A stretch of DNA of 64,000 nucleotides, from contig NZ_JOII01000011.1 in the NCBI RefSeq assembly GCF_000719955.1, positions 1 to 64,000 on the forward strand. The letters are read 5' to 3'. Both the position numbers and the translations under genes were made by a program. Positions 1 through 8,379 of this stretch are shown piece after piece; the first letter of the stretch is position 1, and each line of letters begins with the position of its first letter. This stretch comes from Streptomyces albidoflavus (lineage in GTDB: Bacteria > Actinomycetota > Actinomycetes > Streptomycetales > Streptomycetaceae). The notes under the pieces are model-generated. The model was given only the letters and a program-made list of their open reading frames with translations, ran no database searches and was not told where the DNA came from.

Positions 1-3
1 GAG

Positions 4-36
4 TCGTCGGCAGCGTCAGATGTGTATAAGAGACAG
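4..36 (+). other. Nextera transposase adapter (sequencing artefact)
   Basis: Bases 4-36 match the Illumina Nextera read-1 transposase adapter, ending in the 19-bp mosaic end AGATGTGTATAAGAGACAG. This is untrimmed library sequence at the end of an assembled contig, not genomic DNA. It creates false N-termini on reading frames that run through it, such as the well-known MCIRDR and MYKRQ peptides. True genomic sequence starts at about 37. Confidence 0.97.
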
Positions 37-37
37 G

Positions 38-1033
38 TTGTGGGCGGGGCTGCTGGGGCTGACGGCGGACGCGATGTGGCTGGCGTTCCCGCTGTTCTTC
101 GTGCAGCTGCATCTGCTGGCGGGGCGGGCGGGGCCGTGGGCGGTGGCGTTGACGACGGGGGTGGCGGTCTGCTCGTACGCCGCGCACCAGGGCGGGTTCA
201 CGGCGGCCGCGGCGATCGGGCCGGTGATCGGGGCGGCCGTGGCGGTCGCGGTGGTCCGGGGGTACCAGGCGCTGTACCGGGAGAGCGAGCAGCGGCGGCG
301 GCTGATCGAGGAGCTGACCCGGGCGCGGGCCGACCTGGCGGCGGCGCAGCACACGGCCGGGGTGCTGGCCGAGCGGGAGCGGCTGGCGCGGGAGATCCAC
401 GACACGCTGGCGCAGGGGCTGAGCAGCATCCAGTTGCTGCTGCGCGCGGCCCAGCGTTCGCTCGGCGGCGAGGAGGGCGCCGGGCGGTACGTCGAGCAGG
501 CCCGGCAGGCCGCCGCCGACAACCTCGCCGAGGCCCGCCGGTTCGTCGCCGCCCTCGCCCCGCAGGACCTGGAGGGGACCACGCTGGCCGGGGCGCTGGA
601 ACGGCTCTGCGCCACCACCTCGGCGACGGCGCCCCTCACCGTCCGCTTCCACCTCGCCCACGACCCGGGCCCGCTGCCCGCCGCCTACGAGGTGGCGCTG
701 CTGCGGATCGCGCAGGCGGCGCTCGGCAACACCGTGCGGCACGCCGGGGCGCGGACCGCCGAGGTGACGCTGAGCGGGCTCGGGGACGCGGTGGCGCTGG
801 ACGTGGTGGACGACGGGCGGGGGTTCGACCCGGCCGCCCTGCCCGCGCCCGACCCGGACCGGGGCGGCTTCGGCATCCCCGCGATGCGCGCCCGCACCCG
901 CGCCCTCGGCGGCACGCTGACGATCGAGTCCCGGCCGGGCGGCGGCACGGCGGTCGCCGCCCAGCTGCCGCTGCCGGCCGAAGGAACCCGGCCCGACCCC
1001 GACCCCGATCCCGTACCGGAGGCACCGCGATGA
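38..1033 (+). CDS. Two-component sensor histidine kinase, 5' truncated
   Basis: This is the C-terminal 331 residues of a NarL/DesK-type membrane histidine kinase; the true start lies beyond the contig end. The first ~80 residues are hydrophobic and hold two or three membrane segments. A short coiled coil leads into the HisKA_3 dimerisation box REIHDTLAQGLSSIQLLL, whose His is the phospho-acceptor. The C-terminus is an HATPase_c domain with N box (NTVRHAG), G1 box (DDGRGFD) and G2 box (GGFGIPAMRAR). Its stop overlaps the start of the response regulator by four bases (ATGA), so the two are a translationally coupled pair. The signal is unknown because the sensor end is missing. Confidence 0.93.
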   Translation: MWAGLLGLTADAMWLAFPLFFVQLHLLAGRAGPWAVALTTGVAVCSYAAHQGGFTAAAAIGPVIGAAVAVAVVRGYQALYRESEQRRRLIEELTRARADLAAAQHTAGVLAERERLAREIHDTLAQGLSSIQLLLRAAQRSLGGEEGAGRYVEQARQAAADNLAEARRFVAALAPQDLEGTTLAGALERLCATTSATAPLTVRFHLAHDPGPLPAAYEVALLRIAQAALGNTVRHAGARTAEVTLSGLGDAVALDVVDDGRGFDPAALPAPDPDRGGFGIPAMRARTRALGGTLTIESRPGGGTAVAAQLPLPAEGTRPDPDPDPVPEAPR

Positions 1034-1665
1034 CCGTCATCCGTCTGCTGCTCGCCGACGACCATCCGATCGTGCGGGCGGGGCTGCGGGCCGTGCTGGA
1101 GACCGAGCCGGACTTCGAGATCGCCGGGGAGGCGGCGAGCGCGGAGGAGGCGGTGGCGCTGGCGGGACGGCTGGCGGTGGACGTCGTGCTGATGGACCTC
1201 CAGTTCGGGCCCGGCGCGCGGATGAACGGCTCCGAGGCCACCGCCGCCATCACCGCCCGGCCCGGGGCGCCGCGCGTCCTGGTGGTGACCACGTACGACT
1301 CGGACGCCGACACGCTCCCGGCGATCGAGGCGGGCGCCACCGGCTACCTGCTCAAGGACGCCCCGCCGGAGGAGCTGGCGGAGGCGGTCCGGACGGCGGC
1401 GGCGGGCCGGACCACGCTGGCGCCCGCCGTCGCGGACCGGCTGCTGCGCCGGATGCGCACCCCGGGTACGGCGCTGAGCAGGCGCGAGACGGAGGTGCTG
1501 GGCCTGGTCGCGGAGGGCATGTCCAACCTCCGCATCAGCGAACGCCTCCACCTGAGCCAGGCCACGGTGAAATCGCACCTGGTGCACATCTACGCCAAGC
1601 TCGGCGTCGACTCCCGTACGGCGGCGGTCGCGGCGGCCCTGGAACGCGGCCTGATCCGGCGCTGA
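1030..1665 (+). CDS. NarL/FixJ-family response regulator
   Basis: This 211-residue DNA-binding response regulator is the partner of the kinase immediately upstream. The receiver domain (about 1-120) has the acidic pair in LLADDHP, the phospho-acceptor Asp in VVLMDLQF and the conserved Lys in GYLLKDAPP. A LuxR-type helix-turn-helix follows (LSRRETEVLGLVAEGMSN, then ATVKSHLVHIYAKLGV). Length and domain order are standard for the family. The start is the ATG overlapping the kinase stop. It probably controls a small local or cell-envelope regulon, but no target can be read from the sequence. Confidence 0.95.
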   Translation: MTVIRLLLADDHPIVRAGLRAVLETEPDFEIAGEAASAEEAVALAGRLAVDVVLMDLQFGPGARMNGSEATAAITARPGAPRVLVVTTYDSDADTLPAIEAGATGYLLKDAPPEELAEAVRTAAAGRTTLAPAVADRLLRRMRTPGTALSRRETEVLGLVAEGMSNLRISERLHLSQATVKSHLVHIYAKLGVDSRTAAVAAALERGLIRR

Positions 1666-1681
1666 CCCGGGCGGCGCGGGG

Positions 1682-2059
1682 TCAGCCGCCCCAGACCGCC
1701 TTGGCCACCCCGAGCCCCATGACGGCGGCGCCGAGGGCGGCGCTGACACTGAGGGCGACGTTGGCGAAGGCAGCACCGCGGGCCCCGGTCTCGGCCAGGC
1801 GCAGGGTCTCGTAGGAGAAGGTCGAGTACGTGGTGTACGCGCCGCAGAAGCCGGTGGCGGCGAAGACCATCAGGTTCTCCGGGGCGGCGCCGGTGAGACG
1901 GGCGCCGACCAGCACGCCGAGGACGAGGGAGCCGCTCATGTTGACGGCGAGGGTGCCCCAGGGGAAGCCGGAGGAGTGGCGGCGCTGGACGGCACGGTCC
2001 ATCAGGTACCGGCAGGGCGCGCCGATCATGCCGCCGACGACGACGAGCAGCCAGGTCAT
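1682..2059 (-). CDS. crcB: CrcB/Fluc fluoride channel subunit 1
   Basis: This 125-residue membrane protein of the CrcB/Fluc family exports fluoride through a dimeric channel. Four hydrophobic segments are visible, with the family signatures [14 protein letters not shown] near the N-terminus, [14 protein letters not shown] in the second segment and [16 protein letters not shown] in the third; the GxxTTYSTF Phe/Thr track lines the fluoride path. The start ATG overlaps the stop of the upstream crcB copy by four bases, so the two subunits are co-translated. Paired crcB genes normally make an antiparallel heterodimer. No fluoride riboswitch is visible upstream of the pair. Confidence 0.95.
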   Translation of the reverse strand: MTWLLVVVGGMIGAPCRYLMDRAVQRRHSSGFPWGTLAVNMSGSLVLGVLVGARLTGAAPENLMVFAATGFCGAYTTYSTFSYETLRLAETGARGAAFANVALSVSAALGAAVMGLGVAKAVWGG

Positions 2060-2607
2060 GCCAGGCTCCCTTCCGCGCGGCCGAGGCGGACCGCCGAGCG
2101 CGTGAGCCAGGACGCGCCGGCGACGGCGGCGAGCGCGGCGGCGACCGTGAGGACGAGGGTGCCCAGCGCGCGGCCCGGACTGCCGCCGTCGAACAAGGTC
2201 TGCACGTCGACGGCGTAGGTGGAGAAGGTGGTGAAGCCGCCGAGGACCCCGGTACCGAGGAAGGGCCGGGTCAGCCGGGGCGCGTCCGGCCACACCTCGG
2301 TGAGCAGCGCCATCAGCACGCCCATGGCCGCGCAGCCGACGACGTTGACGACGAGGACCGTCCAGGGGAAGGACCCGGCCGGGGTGGGCCACAGCACCGT
2401 CGCCCCGTACCGGATCACCGCGCCCAGCCCGCCGCCGAGCGCGATGGCGAGCAGCACCGGCGCCTGGCTCTCGGGCCGCTCACTCGGCGCGAGTTCGGGC
2501 CCCAGATCGGGGTCGACCGGTTCCGGGGGCGGCAGCGGGAGGTTGGCGCGGTGGCTCTCGGCGGGGTCGGGGGCCGCGCCGTCCGGGGTGTGGGGCGGGT
2601 GGGACAT
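2056..2607 (-). CDS. crcB: CrcB/Fluc fluoride channel subunit 2, N-terminally extended
   Basis: This is a second CrcB/Fluc subunit of 183 residues. The C-terminal ~125 residues carry the family motifs [25 protein letters not shown] and [15 protein letters not shown]. The first ~50 residues are a Pro/Glu-rich, probably disordered cytoplasmic extension that the partner lacks. It is first in the two-gene operon. A -10-like TAACCT lies about 10 bases before the ATG, so the message may be almost leaderless. Together with the next gene it should form the heterodimeric fluoride exporter. Confidence 0.94.
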   Translation of the reverse strand: MSHPPHTPDGAAPDPAESHRANLPLPPPEPVDPDLGPELAPSERPESQAPVLLAIALGGGLGAVIRYGATVLWPTPAGSFPWTVLVVNVVGCAAMGVLMALLTEVWPDAPRLTRPFLGTGVLGGFTTFSTYAVDVQTLFDGGSPGRALGTLVLTVAAALAAVAGASWLTRSAVRLGRAEGSLA

Positions 2608-2650
2608 GGGAGGGAGGTTACGCCGGTCGTCGTCGGCCTAGCCTGACGGC

Positions 2651-3289
2651 ATGCGTCCGCCCGCCGCCCCCGCGCCCGCCCACCCGCCGGGCCCCGGCCC
2701 CGAGCCCGAGCCCGAGTGGAACGTCGCCCTCCGGCGCCTCCTCGGCGACCCGTACGTCTTCGTGGCGACCGGGCCGAGGCGCCACGAGGAGTGGGCGCGG
2801 GACGTGCTCGCGGTGCTGCGGCGCGAGGTGGCCGACCCGCGCGGCCGGCCCGGGCTGGACGCGGACCGTACCGGTCCGGGGCGCGACGCCGTGCCCGCCT
2901 ACCCGTTCGCGCCCCCGCCCGCCGAGCGGTTCCCCGCGTACCTGCGGCCGCTGGAGCGGGCGGCGGCGGTCGGCGCGCTCGCCGTCATGAGCGAGGAGTG
3001 GCAGTTCGAGCCCGCGCCCGTCCGCTCCCGCCCGGACCGCGAGGCCGTCCTGGCCGACGCGCGGACCCTGCTCGACCGGTACGGGCCGGACGCGGAGTAC
3101 TGGACCAACGCGGTCGCGGCCGGCTCCGGCCCGGCCCCGGACTTCGTCGCGGCGGGGCTGCGGGGCACCGCCTCGTACACCTTCCTGACCGGGGCGTACG
3201 TCAACGGACTCGATCTCTGCGACGACTTGGGGCTCATCGCGGTCAGCGCCGACGAAGTGGGCGTCTTCTGGTCGGTGGGCGCCTGCTGA
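2651..3289 (+). CDS. Conserved hypothetical protein
   Basis: A 212-residue soluble protein that I cannot assign to a named family. It starts with a Pro-rich stretch and continues as a mixed alpha/beta globular sequence; the C-terminus (SYTFLTGAYVNGLDLCDDLGLIAVSADEVGVFWSVGAC) is the best-structured part. There is no signal peptide or membrane segment. It is transcribed divergently from crcB across a 43-bp gap. A TAGCCT -10-like hexamer ends six bases before the ATG, which suggests a leaderless transcript. Codon bias is strong, so it is a real gene. Confidence 0.8.
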   Translation: MRPPAAPAPAHPPGPGPEPEPEWNVALRRLLGDPYVFVATGPRRHEEWARDVLAVLRREVADPRGRPGLDADRTGPGRDAVPAYPFAPPPAERFPAYLRPLERAAAVGALAVMSEEWQFEPAPVRSRPDREAVLADARTLLDRYGPDAEYWTNAVAAGSGPAPDFVAAGLRGTASYTFLTGAYVNGLDLCDDLGLIAVSADEVGVFWSVGAC

Positions 3290-3403
3290 GGGGCGGCAGC
3301 TGCCGTTCCGGTCGCCTGGCCCCGCGGCCATCTCCCCGAAACACCCCTGTCGACTTTCTGTAAATAACAATGCCGGAGGGGTTCCCTCGGACGACCGGCC
3401 TTC

Positions 3404-3416
3404 TTACCATCGGTAA
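3404..3416. promoter_or_regulatory. Palindrome upstream of diiron oxygenase, candidate operator
   Basis: TTACC-ATC-GGTAA is a perfect 5-3-5 inverted repeat 48 bp before the start of the diiron oxygenase gene. The preceding 100 bases are AT-rich for this genome. The shape resembles operators of TetR-type regulators, but no cognate regulator is adjacent. Confidence 0.4.
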
Positions 3417-3463
3417 CACCACGCATGTGGTATCGCCCGAATCCGGACGAAGGGGCCGCTCCC

Positions 3464-4384
3464 ATGGCAACGACCGACGCACAGCCCGCCGCCCAGGACG
3501 AGGGCGGGCACGACATCAACGACATCACCCGCCGGCTGCTCGAATCCTCGGCGAAGCTCTCCTACGACCCGGCCACCGAGGTGGACTGGGACACACCGCT
3601 CGACAAGTCCTTCCACGGCATGAGCCCGGAGTGGAGCTCCCTCTACGGGACGCGCTACTGGGACGAACTGACGGAGGACCAGCGCAAGGAGCTGACCCGG
3701 CAGGAGTCCGGGTCGGTGGCGAGCACCGGCATCTGGTTCGAGGTGATCCTCCAGCAGATGGTGCTGCGGGACATCTACGCCAAGGACCCGGGCAGCCCCG
3801 AGTTCCAGTGGGCGCTCACCGAGATCGCCGACGAGTGCCGGCACTCCATCATGTTCGCCCGCGGCGTCCGCAAGCTCGGCGCCCCGGCGTACAAGCCGCG
3901 CCGCGCGGTGATGGAACTGGGCCGCCTCTTCAAGACGTTGGCGGTCGGCGAGGCCGCGTACGCCTCGATCCTCGTCGCCGAGGAAGTCCTCGACGTGATG
4001 CAGCGCGACTGGATGCGCGACGAGCGGGTGGTGCCCTTCGTGCGCACCATCAACAACATCCACGTCGTCGAGGAGTCCCGGCACATGAAGTTCGCCCGGG
4101 ACGAGACGATCAAGCGGCTGGAGAAGGCGGGCTGGCTGCGCCGGAACGTCCAGGCCCTGGTCATCTCCATCTGCGCGTACTTCGTCATCACCAGCATGTG
4201 GAACCGCGACGTGTACCGCAACGCCGGTCTGAACACCGAACGGGCGCTGGCCGAGGCCAAGGCCAACCAGCACCACAAGTCCATGATCCGCTCCAGCTGC
4301 TCGGGGCTGATGGACTTCCTCGCCTCCGCCAAGCTCCTCACCCGCCCGGCGGCGGCGGTCTACCGGCGGGCCAACCTGCTCTGA
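3464..4384 (+). CDS. AurF/CmlI-like diiron oxygenase
   Basis: A 306-residue protein of the AurF-type non-haem diiron N-oxygenase family, which oxidises aryl- or alkyl-amines in characterised members. Diiron ligand motifs are visible in order: a Glu in the IWFEVILQQ helix, ExxxH in DECRHSIMF, a Glu in EAAYASILVAEEV, and ExxRHMKFARDE near residue 205. I chose the ATG at 3464 over an in-frame ATG at 3425 because a purine-rich GACGAAGGGG lies before it and the conserved domain starts later. The next gene, 142 bp downstream on the same strand, is a ferredoxin-reductase fusion and a natural electron donor. The substrate cannot be read from sequence. Confidence 0.88.
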   Translation: MATTDAQPAAQDEGGHDINDITRRLLESSAKLSYDPATEVDWDTPLDKSFHGMSPEWSSLYGTRYWDELTEDQRKELTRQESGSVASTGIWFEVILQQMVLRDIYAKDPGSPEFQWALTEIADECRHSIMFARGVRKLGAPAYKPRRAVMELGRLFKTLAVGEAAYASILVAEEVLDVMQRDWMRDERVVPFVRTINNIHVVEESRHMKFARDETIKRLEKAGWLRRNVQALVISICAYFVITSMWNRDVYRNAGLNTERALAEAKANQHHKSMIRSSCSGLMDFLASAKLLTRPAAAVYRRANLL

Positions 4385-4526
4385 CCCGCCCGGCGCCACC
4401 ACGGCGGCGGGCCGCGCGCCCGCCGCCGCGCGCCGCCGTACCCCCGCGGTCCGCGTCCTGGACGGGCCCGCACCCCCTCCTGGTCCGGACCGCCCCGGGC
4501 CCGTACGACCGAGCCGGAAGCGGACC

Positions 4527-6239
4527 ATGACCTACGCCATCACCCAGACCTGCTGCAACGACGCGACCTGTGTCGCGGTGTGCCCGGTCAACTGCATCCA
4601 CCCCACCCCCGAGGAACGCGCCTTCGGCAGCACCGAGATGCTGCACATCGACCCGCGCTCCTGCATCGACTGCGGCGCCTGCGCCGACGCCTGCCCGGTC
4701 GACGCGATCTTCCCGGTGGACCGCCTCAAGCCCGCCCACCGCGAGTACGCCGCCCTCAACGCCGCCTACTACGAGGAGGAGGCGACGACGACGGAGCGGG
4801 AGGAGGCAGCGGCGGCGCCCGCCTCGGTGACCGGGGACGGCGCCGAGGCGCAGGCCGAGGCGGCCGAGCGCACCGGCCCGCTCTTCCGCGCCTGGGACGC
4901 GCCCGGCTTCGCCCGCTCCCTGCCCTCCGACTTCGCCCCGCTGCGGATCGCCGTCGTCGGCACCGGCCCGGCCGGCATGTACGCCGCCGAGGACCTGCTG
5001 CTGCACACCGACGCCCAGGTCACCCTGGTCGACCGGCTCCCCGTCGCGGGCGGCCTCATCCGGTACGGCGTGGCCCCCGACCACCCGGCCACCAAGAAGG
5101 TCGGCGAAGCGTTCGCCCGCTTCCACCACCACCCGCGTGTCCGGATGCAGCTCGGCCTGGAGGTCGGCAAGGAGCTGTCCGCCGCGGAACTCGCCGCCCA
5201 CCACGACGCGGTGATCTACGCGGTCGGCGCCGCCACCGACCGGCGGCTCGGCATACCCGGCGAGGAACTGCCCGGCTCGGTCTCCGCCACCGGGCTCGTC
5301 GCCTGGTACAACGCCCACCCCGACCACGCCCCCGACGCCGTCTCGCTCGACGCCGAACGCGTCGTCGTGGTCGGCAACGGCAACGTCGCCCTCGACGTCG
5401 CCCGCATCCTCGTCTCCGACCCCGACACCCTCGCCGCCACCGACATCGCGGGCCACGCGCTGGACGCCCTGCGCGGGCGGCGGGTCCGCGAGGTGGTGCT
5501 GCTCGGGCGCCGGGGCCCCGAGGACGCCGCGTACACCCGGACCGAACTGCTCGCCCTCGGCCACCTCGACGGGGTCGACCTCGTCGTCGACGACCACGAC
5601 CCCCGGATCGGCGCCGCCATCGACGCCGCCGGGCCGCTGGACAAGGCGGGCATGCTCGGCGGGGTCACCCGTACCGCCGTCGACTGGTCGCGGCCGCCCG
5701 AGCCGGGCCGCCGCATCGTCTTCCGCTTCCACTCCGCGCCGCTCGCCGTCACCGGCGAGCAGGCCGTCACCGGGGTCCAGGTCACCGGCGGGACCGAGAT
5801 CCCGGCCCAGCTGGTGGTCCGCTCGATCGGGCACCGGGGCGTGGCCGTACCCGGACTGCCCTTCGACGAGACCACCGGGACCGTGCCGCACGAGGGCGGG
5901 CGGGTGCGCGGGCGCAGCAACGAGTACGTGGTCGGCTGGATCAAGCGCGGCCCCTCCGGCGGCATCGGCGCCAACCGCTCCTGCGCCGCCGAGACCGTCA
6001 CCACGCTGCTCGCCGACGCGGTCGCGGGCGGGCTGCCCACGCCCTCCGGCAGCGCCAAGGAGTTCGCCCGGCTCGCCCGGCGCCGCAACCGGCGCCTCGT
6101 CGACGCCCGGGGGCTCGCCGCCATCGAGCGGGCCGAGCGGGAGAGCGGGCAGCGCGACGGGCGGGTCCGCACCAAGTTCGCCACCGTGCCCGAACTGGTG
6201 GCGGCGGCCCGCCGGAGCAGGCTGCGGCTGCCGGGCTGA
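4527..6239 (+). CDS. Ferredoxin / ferredoxin-NADP+ reductase fusion (FprB-like)
   Basis: A 570-residue fusion. Residues 1-80 form a bacterial ferredoxin with two Cys clusters (CCNDATCVAVCPVNC and CIDCGACADACPVD), matching 7Fe/8Fe types. A linker rich in Glu/Ala follows, then an adrenodoxin-reductase-like FAD/NADP domain from about 135 (VVGTGPAGMYAAEDLL for FAD, VVVGNGNVALDVARIL for NADP, and GWIKRGPSGGIGANR). This is the architecture of mycobacterial FprB. It should pass electrons from NADPH to an iron-sulfur or diiron partner, most simply the diiron oxygenase gene just upstream. No strong terminator separates the two. Confidence 0.93.
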   Translation: MTYAITQTCCNDATCVAVCPVNCIHPTPEERAFGSTEMLHIDPRSCIDCGACADACPVDAIFPVDRLKPAHREYAALNAAYYEEEATTTEREEAAAAPASVTGDGAEAQAEAAERTGPLFRAWDAPGFARSLPSDFAPLRIAVVGTGPAGMYAAEDLLLHTDAQVTLVDRLPVAGGLIRYGVAPDHPATKKVGEAFARFHHHPRVRMQLGLEVGKELSAAELAAHHDAVIYAVGAATDRRLGIPGEELPGSVSATGLVAWYNAHPDHAPDAVSLDAERVVVVGNGNVALDVARILVSDPDTLAATDIAGHALDALRGRRVREVVLLGRRGPEDAAYTRTELLALGHLDGVDLVVDDHDPRIGAAIDAAGPLDKAGMLGGVTRTAVDWSRPPEPGRRIVFRFHSAPLAVTGEQAVTGVQVTGGTEIPAQLVVRSIGHRGVAVPGLPFDETTGTVPHEGGRVRGRSNEYVVGWIKRGPSGGIGANRSCAAETVTTLLADAVAGGLPTPSGSAKEFARLARRRNRRLVDARGLAAIERAERESGQRDGRVRTKFATVPELVAAARRSRLRLPG

Positions 6240-6266
6240 GACCGGGCCGCGCGGGGCGGCCCGCCG

Positions 6267-6313
6267 CGAGGTGGTACGGAAAGGTCCCGGCCCGGACCTT
6301 CCGTACCACCTCG
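6267..6313 (+). terminator. Rho-independent-type hairpin after ferredoxin reductase
   Basis: A 20-bp stem (6267-6287 pairing with 6294-6313, one bulged A) with a six-base loop lies 28 bp after the reductase stop. It has no U tract, as is common in Streptomyces. It directly abuts the parS site. Confidence 0.8.
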
Positions 6314-6316
6314 TGA

Positions 6317-6332
6317 TGTTTCACGTGAAACA
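6317..6332. other. parS centromere site
   Basis: TGTTTCACGTGAAACA is a perfect 16-bp palindrome identical to the bacterial parS consensus bound by ParB. In Streptomyces, parS sites cluster in the chromosome core around oriC, so this places the window in the core. It lies in the non-coding gap between the terminator and thiI, as functional parS sites often do. Confidence 0.93.
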
Positions 6333-6455
6333 CGCACGACGCGTCAAAGGTCACAGGGCGGGCGGCCGGGCGGGGCCGGAGGGGACGCGGGAGGGCCCGT
6401 TTAACCTGGACGACGGCCCGCCCGCCGGCGGGGCCGTGTCCCGCGAGGAGTAACC

Positions 6456-7724
6456 GTGAACGCCGTCGTGCCCGCTCAGGGCGTCCCCGATCTGGCCGGA
6501 CCCGTACCGATCGGGCCCTGCGTGCTGCTGAAGCACGGCGAGGTCTTCCTCAAGGGCCGCAACCGGCACCTCTTCGTCGAGCGCCTCCACGACAACCTGC
6601 GCGGCGCCCTGCGCGGCGTGACCGGCTCCATCTGGATCAAGGAGATGCAGAACGTCACCGTCCTCGGCGGGGACGCGCCGCAGGACGAGCTGATCGCACG
6701 GGCCCGGCGCGTCATGGGCTTCGTCGCCGTACAGCCGGCGATGCGGGTGGAGACCGGCGAGGAGGCGATCGTCGCCGCCGCCGTCGCCGCCCTGGACGGG
6801 GCCGCGCCCGGCACCACCTTCGCGGTCCGCGCCCGCCGCCGCCACAAGCCCTTCCCGCTCACCTCCACCCAGCTGGAGCGCCTGGTCGGCGCGCGGATAC
6901 AGGAGGCCCACGGGCTGCCCGTCGACCTGACCCGCCCCGACATACGCGTCGAGGTCGAGATAGACCGCAAGGAGTCCTACGTCTCCGGCCTGCGCCACAC
7001 CGGCCAGGGCGGCCTCCCCGTCGGCACCAGCGGCCGCGCCCTCGTCCTCCTCTCCGGCGGTTACGACTCGCCGGTCGCCGCCCATCGCGCCATGCGGCGC
7101 GGGCTGCGGTGCGACCTCGTCCACTTCACCGGGGCGCCGTACACCAACGCCGCCTCCGCCTTCAAGGCGTACGCGCTGGCCCGCGAGCTCAACCGGTACC
7201 AGCCGCCCGGCAAGCTCCACATCGTCGCCCTCGGGCACGCGCAGAAGCAGCTCGCCGTGGTCGGGGCCGGCCGGTTCCAGGTCGTCGGCCAGCGGCGCCT
7301 CATGGTCAAGGCCGCCTCCGTCCTCGCCCGGCGGCTGCGCGCCCAGGCGCTGGTCACCGGGGACGCGCTCGGGCAGGTCGCCAGCCAGACGCTCAGCAAC
7401 ATGGCCCTCGTCGACGAGGCTGCCACCTTGCCCGTGCTGCGGCCCCTCATCGGCTGGGAGAAGCAGGAGATCATCGACGAGGCGCGCCGGGTGGGCACCG
7501 CCGAGATCTCCGTCCTGCCGGACGAGGACTGCTGCCAGTTGCTCGCGCCGCGACAGGTGTCCCTGCGGACCAAGCTGGAGGATGTGGCCGGCTTCGAGAA
7601 GCGTCTCGACGCCGACGAACTCATCGACCAGATGCTGGCCTCCGCCCAGGTCACCAGGCCGGGCACGGACGAGACTCCGGCCCCCGCGACCCCGCCCGCC
7701 GCACCGGCCTGCGGCACGGACTGA
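6456..7724 (+). CDS. thiI: tRNA 4-thiouridine synthase ThiI
   Basis: A 422-residue ThiI that activates U8 of tRNA with ATP for sulfur insertion and may supply sulfur for thiazole synthesis. It has an N-terminal ferredoxin-like region (LLKHGEVFLKGRNRHLF), a THUMP domain to about residue 180, then the PP-loop ATP pyrophosphatase motif LLSGGYDSPVAAHRAMRRG. A Cys pair in PDEDCCQLLAPR lies where the catalytic Cys of the family is found. There is no C-terminal rhodanese domain, so sulfur must come from another protein. The start is GTG at 6456, set by GAGGAG five bases upstream. An Ala/Pro-rich tail ends the protein. Confidence 0.95.
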   Translation: MNAVVPAQGVPDLAGPVPIGPCVLLKHGEVFLKGRNRHLFVERLHDNLRGALRGVTGSIWIKEMQNVTVLGGDAPQDELIARARRVMGFVAVQPAMRVETGEEAIVAAAVAALDGAAPGTTFAVRARRRHKPFPLTSTQLERLVGARIQEAHGLPVDLTRPDIRVEVEIDRKESYVSGLRHTGQGGLPVGTSGRALVLLSGGYDSPVAAHRAMRRGLRCDLVHFTGAPYTNAASAFKAYALARELNRYQPPGKLHIVALGHAQKQLAVVGAGRFQVVGQRRLMVKAASVLARRLRAQALVTGDALGQVASQTLSNMALVDEAATLPVLRPLIGWEKQEIIDEARRVGTAEISVLPDEDCCQLLAPRQVSLRTKLEDVAGFEKRLDADELIDQMLASAQVTRPGTDETPAPATPPAAPACGTD

Positions 7725-8379
7725 GCGGGGCTGCCCCGGCGGGGCTGGGGGTTGCGGGGTGGGTTGGCTTGGCTTGGCCTGACTTGGCTTGGCCTGGGCC
7801 GGGCCGGGCTGGCCTCCGGTGGCGGCGGGGCTGGATTCGGCTGAGCCCGGCTCACCTGGCCGGTCACAGATGGCCTCAAACGCCGGCCGGGCTTGGTTCG
7901 GTCGCGACGCGACTGGGCTGCACCTCCACCTGCCGGCCCCGACCTTGCGGGTCAGAGATGGCCTCAAGCGCCGGCCGGGCTGAAGTGTGGTGACGCTCGG
8001 CCCCACCGCGCCGGTCACTGCTCGGCCTCAAACGCCGGCCGGGCTTGGGTGGACCGCGATGGAGGCAGGGCTCCGCCTCCATCTGCTCGCCCCGACCCTG
8101 CGGGTCACCGATGGCCTCAAGCGCCGGCCGGGCTGAGATCGGCTGAGCACCGGCTCAACGGTGCCGGAACAGAACGGCCTCAAGCGCCGCCCGGGCTAGG
8201 TGGCCTCAAACGCCGGCCAGGCTCAGTGGCCTCAATCGCCGGCCGGGCTGTCATTGGCCCTGTCGTTGGCCCCGTCATTGGCCCGACTCCGGCTCGACCG
8301 TGCCCGCCACCGATCGGCCTCGAACGCCGCCCGGGCTTGAACAGCCGGCGCAGGACGCCCGCCGGGGCGGGAGGCGCCC
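7725..8379 (+). repeat. Forward array of 22-bp palindrome-cored repeats
   Basis: This gene-free interval between the 3' ends of thiI and the GDSL hydrolase holds about eight copies of GGCCTCAAACGCCGGCCGGGCT-like units (for example near 7872, 7952, 8022, 8113, 8176, 8201, 8229, 8309), all in the same orientation. Variation is at the A/G after CTCAA and in the last CG-rich bases. Spacing is irregular (25-90 bp), unlike CRISPR. The left part (7740-7800) is a TTGGC/CTGGC-rich simple-sequence stretch. Related units occur at 9325-9533 and 60841-61090. Confidence 0.9.
8113..8259 (+). repeat. Left arm of long inverted repeat flanking GDSL hydrolase
   Basis: This 147-bp block is nearly identical to the reverse complement of 9387-9507, including the unique sequence GATCGGCTGAGCACCGGCTC between repeat units. 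The only sizeable difference is one extra ~26-bp repeat unit in this arm (about 8190-8216). The two arms flank one gene, giving a ~1.4-kb potential inversion segment. Confidence 0.85.

Noticed and set aside
22..1665. A 547-codon frame through the kinase and regulator
   Set aside because: It starts in the adapter, changes composition to Gly/Arg/Ala runs over the kinase gene, and is a frame shadow until it joins the real response-regulator frame at 1030.
4338..5891. Long antisense frame opposite the ferredoxin reductase
   Set aside because: Composition (Gly/Val/Asp repeats) and third-position pattern show it is a mirror of the real gene. Many similar antisense frames across the window were rejected for the same reason.
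7870..8331. CRISPR-like repeat arrays (also at 9328-9533 and 60841-61090)
   Set aside because: The 22-bp units vary in sequence, spacers are irregular or absent, spacers repeat each other, and there are no cas genes. The units are intergenic palindromic repeats.
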